Source: an uncultured Schwartzia sp. (GTDB lineage Bacteria; Bacillota; Negativicutes; Selenomonadales; Selenomonadaceae). From it: a DNA stretch of 5,109 nt. The stretch is taken from positions 1 to 5,109 of the forward strand of contig CAJPUA010000103.1 of assembly GCA_905373705.1 (NCBI GenBank). Reading direction: 5' to 3'. Each line of letters starts with the position of its first letter. The first letter of the stretch is position 1. Below, in pieces: positions 1-4,663 of this stretch. Under the pieces are notes generated by a model. It ran no database searches and was not told the DNA's origin. It saw nothing but the letters and a program-made list of their open reading frames with translations. The position numbers and the translations under genes are program-made.

Positions 1-3000
1 AGCGTTCCCGGAGCCGCTCGTATTCCGTGACGGCGTTGATATTAACTGCGCCCAGCGCTTCAATATCCGCCTTGAGCGCCTGCATACGCCCGTATAGCTC
101 TTTATCGGAAACGGAAAGCTCCTCGGTTGCGGCTTCGTCCGGGGTCAGTTGAAATTCCTCGCGCAAAACCGTAACGCACTGTTCTGTGGCAAATTGCAGC
201 TTTGACTGCTCAAGTTCCAGCTGATGGAGCTTTTCCTGCCATTTCCCCAGCTGCTTTCGGGCGACGCGGACGGCTTCTTCATTTTCCTGTTCATTGGCGA
301 GCTTCTCCATTTTTGCGGTGTATAGAGCTTGATATGATTTATCCAAAAGAGCGTATTCCCGCTCTTTTTCTTTACCTGCCGCCCGAAGACGAGTCATCTG
401 TTCCACGCCTTCATCAAGGCCGCTGCGCAGTTCCTCCGTCTCTTTCCGGTTCTTTGCGACCGCTTCCTCCAGTCGCGAGATCTCCTTTTCTTTGAGTAAA
501 ACGAGCTGACGGCTATGCCGCGCTTCCTGTTCCAGCGCGGCCGCTTCCATTTCCAGCTTCGTCAGCCACTTGCGAAAATCCTCCGCGTCCTGCTCCATGT
601 CATCTAACTGCTCCTGCGTCTCAGTCAGCGTGCGCTGAGTCTCCGCCGCTTTCAAGCGAACCGTCTGCAATGCCTGGATCGTCTCTCCCCGACGCTGCTG
701 TGCCTGCGCGAAGCTGTCCGCCCGCTTTTTCGCCAGCTCTTTCATCGCTTCCAGCCGCAAACCGTCCTCATTGACTTTCGCCGCTGATTTTTCCCGGGCG
801 ACACGAACCTCGGCGGCGTGAACCCGCACCTCTTCCAAGCGTTTTTTCGCCGCTTCGCTCCGTTCTTCGTTCGCCGCCGCCTCCTTGACCGCCGCCTCAT
901 AGCTCTTTTGTTCCTCCTCCAGCTCCTGTTTCAGCTGAAGAAGCGATTTTTTCAAGCTTTCGATCTCGCCGCTCCGGTTTAAAAACCCAGCTTCCTTGTT
1001 TTGCAGGCTGCCGCCGGTGATCGAGCCGCCGGGACTCAACAGCTCGCCCTCCCGCGTCACGATGCGCAGCCGATAATTATACTGTTTCACGACCCGCAGG
1101 GCATGATCCATCGTATCGACAAGCAACGTTCTCGACAGAAGAAAATCAGCGACGCGGCGATATTTGTCCGCCGTCGCGACCACTTCGCTGGCATAGCCGA
1201 TGACGCCCGGCATCTTTTTTACCGCCGCCTCCGGCAAAGTGCGGACGGTAAGCGAATCCAACGGCAGGAAGGTCGCCCGCCCGGTTCGCGTCCGTTTCAA
1301 ATAGGCGATTCCCTGCTTCGCGGTTTCCGTGTCTTCAGTGACGATATTCTGCTGGCTGGCGCCCAGCGCGACCTCAATCGCCGTCAGATATTCCTCCGGT
1401 ATATTGAGAAGCTCCGCCACCGCGCCGCAGACGCCGCGCCGCCACGCCTCTTTCGCTAAAAGTACCGCTTTGACCGCCCGGCCAAATCCTTCATAGGCTT
1501 CCTGCATTTGCTGCAAAACGCCCAGCTTCGCTTGCGCCTGCTCAATATATTGCTGCGCTGTGCGAATCGTCTGCTGCCGGGGACGAAGCGACGTCGAAAG
1601 CGCTTGCCGCCGTTTTTCCGCCGCCTCTCTCTCTGCCGATAGCTCGGCAGCTTCCTTCTCCCATTCGGACATTTGACGTTCCAGCGCCTTTAATTCTCCG
1701 CGCTCTTCAGTCAGGCTTTTTTCTAACGCGGCCGCATCCCTGCCGTAGCGCTCCTGGTCAGCGTTTCCCGTTTCCAGATCGTGTTCGATGAGCTTTAATT
1801 CATTCTCCTTTGTTAAAGCCTCCCGCTGCAGGCGCTCCCGCTCTCCGGCAATGGTTTGCAGCGCGTCTTTTTGCTCTCTGACTTGCCGTGCCAACGCCGC
1901 GGCTTTTTCTTTTTCCGCCGTCACCTTCTCCGCCGCCGCCGTGGTGTTTTCCTGCCGCTCTTTCTCCGCCGCCAGCAGCGCCTGCCGTTCTTTTTCCGCC
2001 GTCACCTTCTCCGCCGCCGCCGTGGTGTTTTCCTGCCGCTCTTTTTCCGCCGCCAGTAGCGTTTGCCGTTCTTTTTCCGCCGCCGCGCTTTCCTCTTGCA
2101 GCTTAGACAGTTGTTCCTTGAGCCGCCGTTGATTCGCGTCTCCTTGCTGGCGGCGCTCTTCCAGTACCCGAAGCTCGCTTTCCGCCGCTTCGTGCGCCTC
2201 GTGTACGCGGTTTTTCTCCGCGCTCTTTTCCTGCAGCTTCTTCTCGAGTTCTAACGCCTCTTTCGCCAGCGTTTCTTTCCGGACTTCAAGCGACTGTACA
2301 GACGCCTGCGCGGCGACCTCTTCCGCCTGACAGGCGTCAATCTTCTCCCGTCCCAAACGCTCCGCCGCCCGCGACTTTTCTTGCTGGCGGTAAAGCTCCG
2401 TTATCCGGCACTGACGAAATTCTCCCTGCCACGCTTGATACTGCCGTGTCCGCTCTGCTTCTTTGGCCAACGGCTCCAGCTGCGTCCGGATCTCCTGCTG
2501 AATATCCGCTACCCGCGTCAGGTTCTGCTCTGCCGCTTCCAATTTGCGTACCGATTCCCGTTTACGATCGCGGTACCGGGTAATCCCTGCTGTTTCTTCA
2601 AAAAACAGCCGCCGTTCCTCCGGCCGGCTGTTTAGTATTTCGTCGATCTTGTTCTGGCTGATGACCGACAAGCCGTCGTGTCCCAGCCCAGTATCCGCGA
2701 TCAGCGCGTAAATATCCTTCAAGCGGCAGCGCGTTTTATTGATGTAAAACTCGCTTTCCCCCGAGCGAAAAAGCCGACGAGTCACGGCCACTTCGGCAAA
2801 ATCGACCGGCAGATCGCCCTCATTCAAAAGTGTTAGCGAGACCTCCGCCACGCCCAAGGCGCGGCGCGATACACTGCCGGTAAAAATAATATCTTCCGCT
2901 TTCGTTCCCCGCAGACTGCGCACATTCTGTTCGCCCAACACCCAGCGTATCGCGTCCGTAATATTGCTTTTTCCACTGCCGTTCGGCCCCACGACCGCCG

Positions 3001-3079
3001 TCACGCCCCGATCGAACTCTATCTCGATCCGATCCGCGAAGGATTTGAAGCCATACGCTTCCAAGCGCTTTAACTGCAA
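1..3079 (-). CDS. smc: Chromosome segregation/condensation ATPase SMC, C-terminus missing (runs off left edge)
   Basis: SMC is the ATPase of the bacterial condensin (SMC-ScpA-ScpB) that compacts and segregates the chromosome. I translated the minus strand through the whole stretch: the frame is open for about 1,026 codons with no stop or frameshift. Residues 1-165 are the N-terminal head: the opening MQLKRLEAYGFKSFAD, Walker A GPNGSGKS at 31-38, NVRSLRG near 55, and GLSVISQNKIDEIL through EETAG (161-165). Then come a Glu/Lys/Gln/Ala-rich coiled coil to about 525, the hinge from YEGFGRAV (529) to GGSITGGS (684-691), and the return coil to LGAVNINAVTEYERL (from 1009). The ABC signature, Walker B and D-loop are not present and should lie to the left; the family is usually near 1,180 residues. 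Start: TTG at 3079 gives the usual family N-terminus and has GGTGA five bases upstream; GTG at 3088 or TTG at 3091 are alternatives. The N-terminal arm holds a 27-residue tandem repeat (338-391). Identity is very secure; the exact start is not. Confidence 0.97.
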   Translation of the reverse strand, partial: MQLKRLEAYGFKSFADRIEIEFDRGVTAVVGPNGSGKSNITDAIRWVLGEQNVRSLRGTKAEDIIFTGSVSRRALGVAEVSLTLLNEGDLPVDFAEVAVTRRLFRSGESEFYINKTRCRLKDIYALIADTGLGHDGLSVISQNKIDEILNSRPEERRLFFEETAGITRYRDRKRESVRKLEAAEQNLTRVADIQQEIRTQLEPLAKEAERTRQYQAWQGEFRQCRITELYRQQEKSRAAERLGREKIDACQAEEVAAQASVQSLEVRKETLAKEALELEKKLQEKSAEKNRVHEAHEAAESELRVLEERRQQGDANQRRLKEQLSKLQEESAAAEKERQTLLAAEKERQENTTAAAEKVTAEKERQALLAAEKERQENTTAAAEKVTAEKEKAAALARQVREQKDALQTIAGERERLQREALTKENELKLIEHDLETGNADQERYGRDAAALEKSLTEERGELKALERQMSEWEKEAAELSAEREAAEKRRQALSTSLRPRQQTIRTAQQYIEQAQAKLGVLQQMQEAYEGFGRAVKAVLLAKEAWRRGVCGAVAELLNIPEEYLTAIEVALGASQQNIVTEDTETAKQGIAYLKRTRTGRATFLPLDSLTVRTLPEAAVKKMPGVIGYASEVVATADKYRRVADFLLSRTLLVDTMDHALRVVKQYNYRLRIVTREGELLSPGGSITGGSLQNKEAGFLNRSGEIESLKKSLLQLKQELEEEQKSYEAAVKEAAANEERSEAAKKRLEEVRVHAAEVRVAREKSAAKVNEDGLRLEAMKELAKKRADSFAQAQQRRGETIQALQTVRLKAAETQRTLTETQEQLDDMEQDAEDFRKWLTKLEMEAAALEQEARHSRQLVLLKEKEISRLEEAVAKNRKETEELRSGLDEGVEQMTRLRAAGKEKEREYALLDKSYQALYTAKMEKLANEQENEEAVRVARKQLGKWQEKLHQLELEQSKLQFATEQCVTVLREEFQLTPDEAATEELSVSDKELYGRMQALKADIEALGAVNINAVTEYERLRER
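1907..2068 (-). repeat. 81-bp direct tandem duplication inside the smc coiled coil
   Basis: Two adjacent 81-bp units (1907-1987 and 1988-2068) match at 77 of 81 positions by my count. The four differences, at 1964/2045, 1976/2057, 1981/2062 and 1982/2063, are all C/T transitions; three are silent and one swaps Ala for Thr. A third unit starts at 2069 but keeps only about 14 bases. In protein terms this is a 27-residue unit repeated twice, residues 338-364 and 365-391 of SMC. Each unit contains the sub-motif AEKERQ twice, so the motif also recurs at shorter range. The reading frame is kept. Confidence 0.95.
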
Positions 3080-3089
3080 ACTGTTCACC
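3080..3089 (-). promoter_or_regulatory. Weak ribosome binding site that favours the TTG start of smc
   Basis: On the minus strand GGTGA (3089-3085) lies five bases before TTG at 3079 and matches the 3' part of the AGGAGGTGA consensus. The only other purine-rich stretch, GAGGGAGAA (about 3112-3104), is too far from any of the three candidate starts (3079, 3088, 3091) for ideal spacing. Together with the family N-terminus (M-x-LKRLE), this favours TTG at 3079. Confidence 0.5.
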
Positions 3090-3113
3090 AACCTGTTTTT
3101 ACGTTCTCCCTCA

Positions 3114-3142
3114 ATTATAAAGAAACCGACGGCAAAAGGCAA
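3114..3142 (-). promoter_or_regulatory. Sigma-A type promoter for smc
   Basis: Minus strand: -35 TTGCCT (3142-3137), a 17-base spacer, and a perfect -10 TATAAT (3119-3114). Transcription would start near 3107, giving a leader of about 28 bases before the TTG start. It lies in the gap between the 63-codon gene and smc, so smc need not depend on readthrough from upstream genes. Confidence 0.75.
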
Positions 3143-3171
3143 AACAATGCCTGATACCTGGGACGCCGCCG

Positions 3172-3363
3172 TTATTTTTTCTTATGTTTCTTTAACAGGA
3201 GCGTCGTCAGGAATTTTTCAACCGCCTGATAATCGCCGGTTTCCAATCCGCACATATCTGTCCGATCCGCCGTGCCTCCGGCGGCGATCCCATCATAATT
3301 CAATTCAATGAACCGCAGTAAACGGCGTTTGGTTATGCTGTTTACATCATTCTGTTCCTTCAT
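3172..3363 (-). CDS. Small protein of unknown function, 63 residues
   Basis: I do not recognise this protein. ATG at 3363 is preceded by GGGGAAAGG (3378-3370) with a six-base gap, a good ribosome binding site, and the frame ends in TAA at 3172. The product is soluble-looking, without signal peptide or membrane segment. It has a basic and hydrophobic N-terminal part (ITKRRLLRFIELNYD), a central AGGTADRTDMCGLETGDY stretch with a single Cys, a short hydrophobic helix (AVEKFLTTLLL) and a very basic tail KKHKKK. It lies 92 bases upstream of smc on the same strand and 193 bases downstream of the LysM gene. A weak candidate promoter (TTGTCG, 16 bases, TATGTT) lies in the AT-rich stretch near 3420-3450. 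The good RBS and protein-like composition support a real gene; function is unknown. Confidence 0.65.
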   Translation of the reverse strand: MKEQNDVNSITKRRLLRFIELNYDGIAAGGTADRTDMCGLETGDYQAVEKFLTTLLLKKHKKK

Positions 3364-3490
3364 GACGCGCCTTTCCCCATTTCCGGCTTCAGAAGACCAG
3401 CCTAAACATTATCGTTCCAATAACATAATATCATTATTTAATTCGACAACCGAGCAGCGTTTCCTGCCGTTTTTTGTTCTCCCCATAGCA
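3364..3490. other. Intergenic stretch between the 63-codon gene and the hairpin
   Basis: This gap holds the ribosome binding site of the 63-codon gene, an AT-rich patch at about 3420-3442 that may contain its promoter, and no open frame I would call a gene on either strand. The patch includes the interrupted palindrome ATAAT-ATC-ATTAT, which I could not assign to a regulator. Confidence 0.5.
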
Positions 3491-3539
3491 AAGCGGCGGC
3501 CGCGCAAAAGCATCGCGCGTCCGCCGCTTATTCTTTTTT
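3491..3539 (+). terminator. Strong GC-rich hairpin terminator, T-tract on the plus strand
   Basis: AAGCGGCGG (3491-3499) pairs with CCGCCGCTT (3521-3529). An inner CGCGC/GCGCG extends the stem after one mismatch. On the plus strand it is followed by ATTCTTTTTT, a proper U-tract. On the minus strand the hairpin lies 27 bases past the LysM stop codon, where a terminator for that gene would be expected, but there it is followed only by TTTGC. It may work in both directions, better on plus. No plus-strand gene that it would end is evident. Confidence 0.7.
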
Positions 3540-3556
3540 ACTTTTCTGCAAGCAAT

Positions 3557-3853
3557 TTACCTTTCCGCGAGTTGCTGCGCCGTCGCCTTCTCCAAAACTG
3601 GTACCTGCAAGCTTTGCCCGGCGCGGATTGCCGCATCCGGCGTCAGCCCGTTAACTTCAATGATCGCTTCGACCAGCTTCTGGATATTCTCCTCGTCTCG
3701 CGTATAACGACCGGCAATATTCCAGACCGTATCCTGCCGCTCTACCGTGACCCTTTCAAACGTATGACTGCGCAGATACGCATTATCCAAATGAAACGGT
3801 GAAAAATATATCATCCAGACAATCGTTAAAATTGCGCCCAATATTTTTTTCAT
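3557..3853 (-). CDS. YneA-like SOS-induced cell division suppressor, membrane-anchored LysM protein (98 residues)
   Basis: This is probably the SOS cell-division inhibitor of YneA type, which in Bacillota delays septation while DNA is repaired. Residues 4-20 (ILGAILTIVWMIYFSPF) form one N-terminal membrane segment or uncleaved signal anchor. Residues 35-86 form a single LysM domain (VTVERQDTVWNIAGRY, then IIEVNGL, then IRAGQSLQVPV), which binds peptidoglycan in this family. Size and order (anchor, then one LysM) match YneA. ATG at 3853 is chosen because AAAGGGG lies upstream at good spacing (about 3870-3863) and because the frame's longer starts (3943, 3916) lie at or upstream of the predicted transcription start near 3908. 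Two perfect LexA boxes overlap or flank its promoter. In Bacillus subtilis, yneA is divergent from lexA; here the divergent gene is instead an unrecognised 86-residue protein. Family assignment rests on architecture plus SOS control, not on high identity, so I leave the symbol blank. Confidence 0.82.
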   Translation of the reverse strand: MKKILGAILTIVWMIYFSPFHLDNAYLRSHTFERVTVERQDTVWNIAGRYTRDEENIQKLVEAIIEVNGLTPDAAIRAGQSLQVPVLEKATAQQLAER

Positions 3854-3895
3854 TTCTCTCAGCCCCTTTACTATAAAAGCAAACACATTTTCTAA

Positions 3896-3907
3896 GAACT
3901 TTTGTTC
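3896..3907. promoter_or_regulatory. LexA (SOS) box, promoter-distal copy
   Basis: GAAC-TTTT-GTTC is a perfect match to the GAAC-N4-GTTC core of the Bacillota LexA operator. It lies just downstream of the -10 element of the LysM promoter, around the predicted transcription start. Confidence 0.85.
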
Positions 3908-3914
3908 TGTAATC

Positions 3915-3943
3915 ATTCTATCACAGAACAAAAGTTCGTGCAA
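3915..3943 (-). promoter_or_regulatory. LexA-controlled promoter of the LysM gene
   Basis: Minus strand: -35 TTGCAC (3943-3938), a 17-base spacer, -10 TAGAAT (3920-3915) with a TG one base upstream (extended -10). The spacer contains a complete LexA box. Predicted start of transcription is near 3908, giving a leader of about 55 bases before ATG at 3853. Confidence 0.82.
3926..3937. promoter_or_regulatory. LexA (SOS) box inside the LysM promoter spacer
   Basis: GAAC-AAAA-GTTC is a second perfect operator core. It lies exactly between the -35 and -10 elements of the LysM promoter, where bound LexA would exclude RNA polymerase. Its centre is 30 bp from that of the other box, about three helical turns, so two dimers could bind the same DNA face. 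Confidence 0.88.
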
Positions 3944-3952
3944 GAGATTTTA

Positions 3953-3964
3953 GAACAAATTTTC
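3953..3964. promoter_or_regulatory. Degenerate LexA box between the two divergent promoters
   Basis: GAAC-AAAT-TTTC differs from the operator core at one base (GTTC to TTTC). It lies 9 bases upstream of the LysM -35 and 6 bases upstream of the -35 of the plus-strand gene. Its centre is 27 bp from the box at 3926-3937. It may be a weak third LexA site or a chance A/T-rich match. Confidence 0.4.
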
Positions 3965-3970
3965 GCTTGC

Positions 3971-3998
3971 TTGCTTATGCGCCAGAATATGCTACAAT
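3971..3998 (+). promoter_or_regulatory. Extended -10 promoter of the 86-residue gene
   Basis: Plus strand: -35 TTGCTT (3971-3976), a 16-base spacer, -10 TACAAT (3993-3998) preceded by TGC, so TGnTACAAT. Predicted start is near 4005. The -35 ends a run of three GCTT units (3965-3976), so repeat slippage would change the promoter. Confidence 0.75.
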
Positions 3999-4031
3999 AA
4001 AGGAGCAATCCATCTGTAAAGGAGCTTTACC

Positions 4032-4292
4032 ATGGTCATTCACGGTGCTGTCATTATCGAACAGGGCGTGACCTTCGCCATCATCAGCGTGAAGCCGCAC
4101 GTCACTCAATATACCGCCCGGCTCACCTCTTTTCGACAGGAAATGTCCTCTTTTTTTCCCAACATGCCGATCATCCTGATGTCACAGGACGCTTCGGGGC
4201 GTCCGCACTATTACGGGCGAAAGGATATCGTCGATTTTCTGAAAACCATCCGCCTCAGCCAGATTCCCTGGAAAGAATACCATGTCTACTGA
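4032..4292 (+). CDS. Unrecognised small protein, 86 residues, divergent from the SOS LysM gene
   Basis: I cannot name a family for this protein. ATG at 4032 has a strong ribosome binding site AAAGGAG (4018-4024) with seven bases of spacing, an extended -10 promoter upstream, and a hairpin terminator 16 bases after the stop, so it is a compact single-gene unit and very likely real. The N-terminal half (MVIHGAVIIEQGVTFAIISVK) looks like beta strands. The middle is FFPNMPIILMSQDASGRPHYYGRKDI, followed by VDFLKTIRLSQIPWKEYHVY, rich in aromatics near the end. No signal peptide, membrane segment or Cys is seen; a small soluble alpha/beta protein is the likely picture. An imperfect LexA box lies just upstream of its -35, so it could be weakly SOS-responsive. 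A DNA-damage role is possible only by position. Confidence 0.85.
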   Translation: MVIHGAVIIEQGVTFAIISVKPHVTQYTARLTSFRQEMSSFFPNMPIILMSQDASGRPHYYGRKDIVDFLKTIRLSQIPWKEYHVY

Positions 4293-4308
4293 TCGTTATA
4301 CAAAAGGA

Positions 4309-4350
4309 CCGCCTCACAGCCAAATCTGGCAGATGAGGCGGTTTTCTTTT
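4309..4350 (+). terminator. Rho-independent terminator of the 86-residue gene
   Basis: CCGCCTCA (4309-4316) pairs with TGAGGCGG (4334-4341). An inner GCCA/TGGC stem closes a four-base loop, and TTTTCTTTT follows on the plus strand. It starts 16 bases after the stop codon. Confidence 0.92.
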
Positions 4351-4372
4351 ATACAACAAAATTCCAGATAAT

Positions 4373-4417
4373 AAAAAAGACGGCTCCGCGCTCGTGAGCA
4401 TCGGAATACCGTCTTTT
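4373..4417 (-). terminator. Terminator of the tRNA-Arg gene
   Basis: On the minus strand GACGG (4413-4409) pairs with CCGTC (4383-4379), with inner TCCG/CGGA and GCT/AGC pairing, followed by TTTTTT (4378-4373). It starts 15 bases past the tRNA CCA end. The plus strand also has a short TTTT after the stem, so weak two-way action is possible; with the terminator at 4309-4350 it insulates the convergent units. Confidence 0.88.
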
Positions 4418-4428
4418 GCTACCTTTGT

Positions 4429-4506
4429 TGGTGACCCAGGAGGGACTTGAACCCCCGACCCTTTGATTCGTAGTCAAATACTCTAATCCAACTGAGCTAC
4501 TGGGCC
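4429..4506 (-). tRNA. tRNA-Arg, anticodon ACG, CCA encoded
   Basis: A full cloverleaf can be drawn. Acceptor stem GGCCCAG/CTGGGTC has one G-U pair, D stem is GCTC/GAGT, and anticodon stem TTTGA/TCAAA closes loop CTACGAA with anticodon ACG at 4471-4469. The variable loop is GGGTC, the T stem is GGGGG/CCCTC around TTCAAGT, the discriminator base is A, and CCA is encoded (4431-4429). The total is 78 bases. The ACG anticodon is normally deaminated to ICG by TadA and reads CGU, CGC and CGA. It is transcribed alone from a near-consensus promoter and has its own terminator. Confidence 0.97.
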
Positions 4507-4536
4507 ATATGACTGCTTTCGCAACCAACGTAAGTG

Positions 4537-4565
4537 ATTCTAGCACATTAAAATCCGCCTGTCAA
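4537..4565 (-). promoter_or_regulatory. Strong promoter of tRNA-Arg
   Basis: Minus strand: perfect -35 TTGACA (4565-4560), a 17-base spacer, -10 TAGAAT (4542-4537) with TGC before it (extended -10). Predicted start near 4530 gives a leader of about 24 bases to be removed by RNase P. Near-consensus strength fits a stable RNA gene. Confidence 0.9.
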
Positions 4566-4616
4566 TCGTTTCCCGCGAATTTTGCCTGATTTTGTGCCGG
4601 ATCGCAATACATTTGC

Positions 4617-4663
4617 GGCAAAAATAAATAAAGAAACCCCGTTTTTCTTTTATTTCTCCGGGG
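4617..4663 (-). terminator. Probable terminator overlapping the end of coaBC
   Basis: On the minus strand CCCCG (4663-4659), inside the last codons of coaBC, can pair with CGGGG (4641-4637) around a 17-base A-rich loop, followed by the T-rich tail TTTCTTTATTTATTTTT. The stem is only five G-C pairs, so it is weaker than the other terminators here. Confidence 0.5.

Larger units (their letters stand above)
3896..3937. repeat. Perfect 15-bp inverted repeat formed by the two LexA boxes and flanks
   Basis: GAACTTTTGTTCTGT (3896-3910) is the exact reverse complement of ACAGAACAAAAGTTC (3923-3937), separated by 12 bases that contain the -10 element of the LysM promoter. The match goes beyond the operator core by three bases (TGT/ACA) on the inner side and ends immediately at the outer side. 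It could extrude as a cruciform, but most of it lies upstream of the predicted transcript, so it is not an RNA hairpin of the LysM message. Confidence 0.9.

Noticed and set aside
1915..2085. CCGCCG-rich spaced repeats, considered as a CRISPR array or minisatellite outside genes
   Set aside because: The units are in-frame, directly abutting and encode coiled-coil residues of SMC; there are no unique spacers.
1001..2254. Several open frames on the plus strand inside smc, some with repeated Pro/Phe/Ser/Ala-rich sequence
   Set aside because: They lie opposite the continuous, motif-rich smc frame. Their repetitive look is the reverse complement of the Ala/Glu/Lys coiled-coil repeat, and they lack convincing ribosome binding sites and recognisable domains.
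3420..3442. AT-rich palindrome-like stretch, considered as a Fur-type operator
   Set aside because: Only ATAAT-ATC-ATTAT is symmetric; it does not match the 7-1-7 Fur pattern, and no metal-related gene is adjacent.
3308..3802. 164-codon open frame on the plus strand
   Set aside because: It overlaps the 63-codon gene, the hairpin at 3491-3539 and the LysM gene on the other strand, has biased low-complexity composition, and no good ribosome binding site; it is a shadow frame.
3854..3943. Longer version of the LysM protein starting at 3943
   Set aside because: The extra 30 codons run through the LexA boxes and promoter, upstream of the predicted transcription start, and would hide the N-terminal membrane anchor behind a non-signal stretch.
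4349..4546. 65-codon minus-strand frame across the tRNA
   Set aside because: It is the translation of tRNA-Arg, its terminator and leader, a common false protein call.
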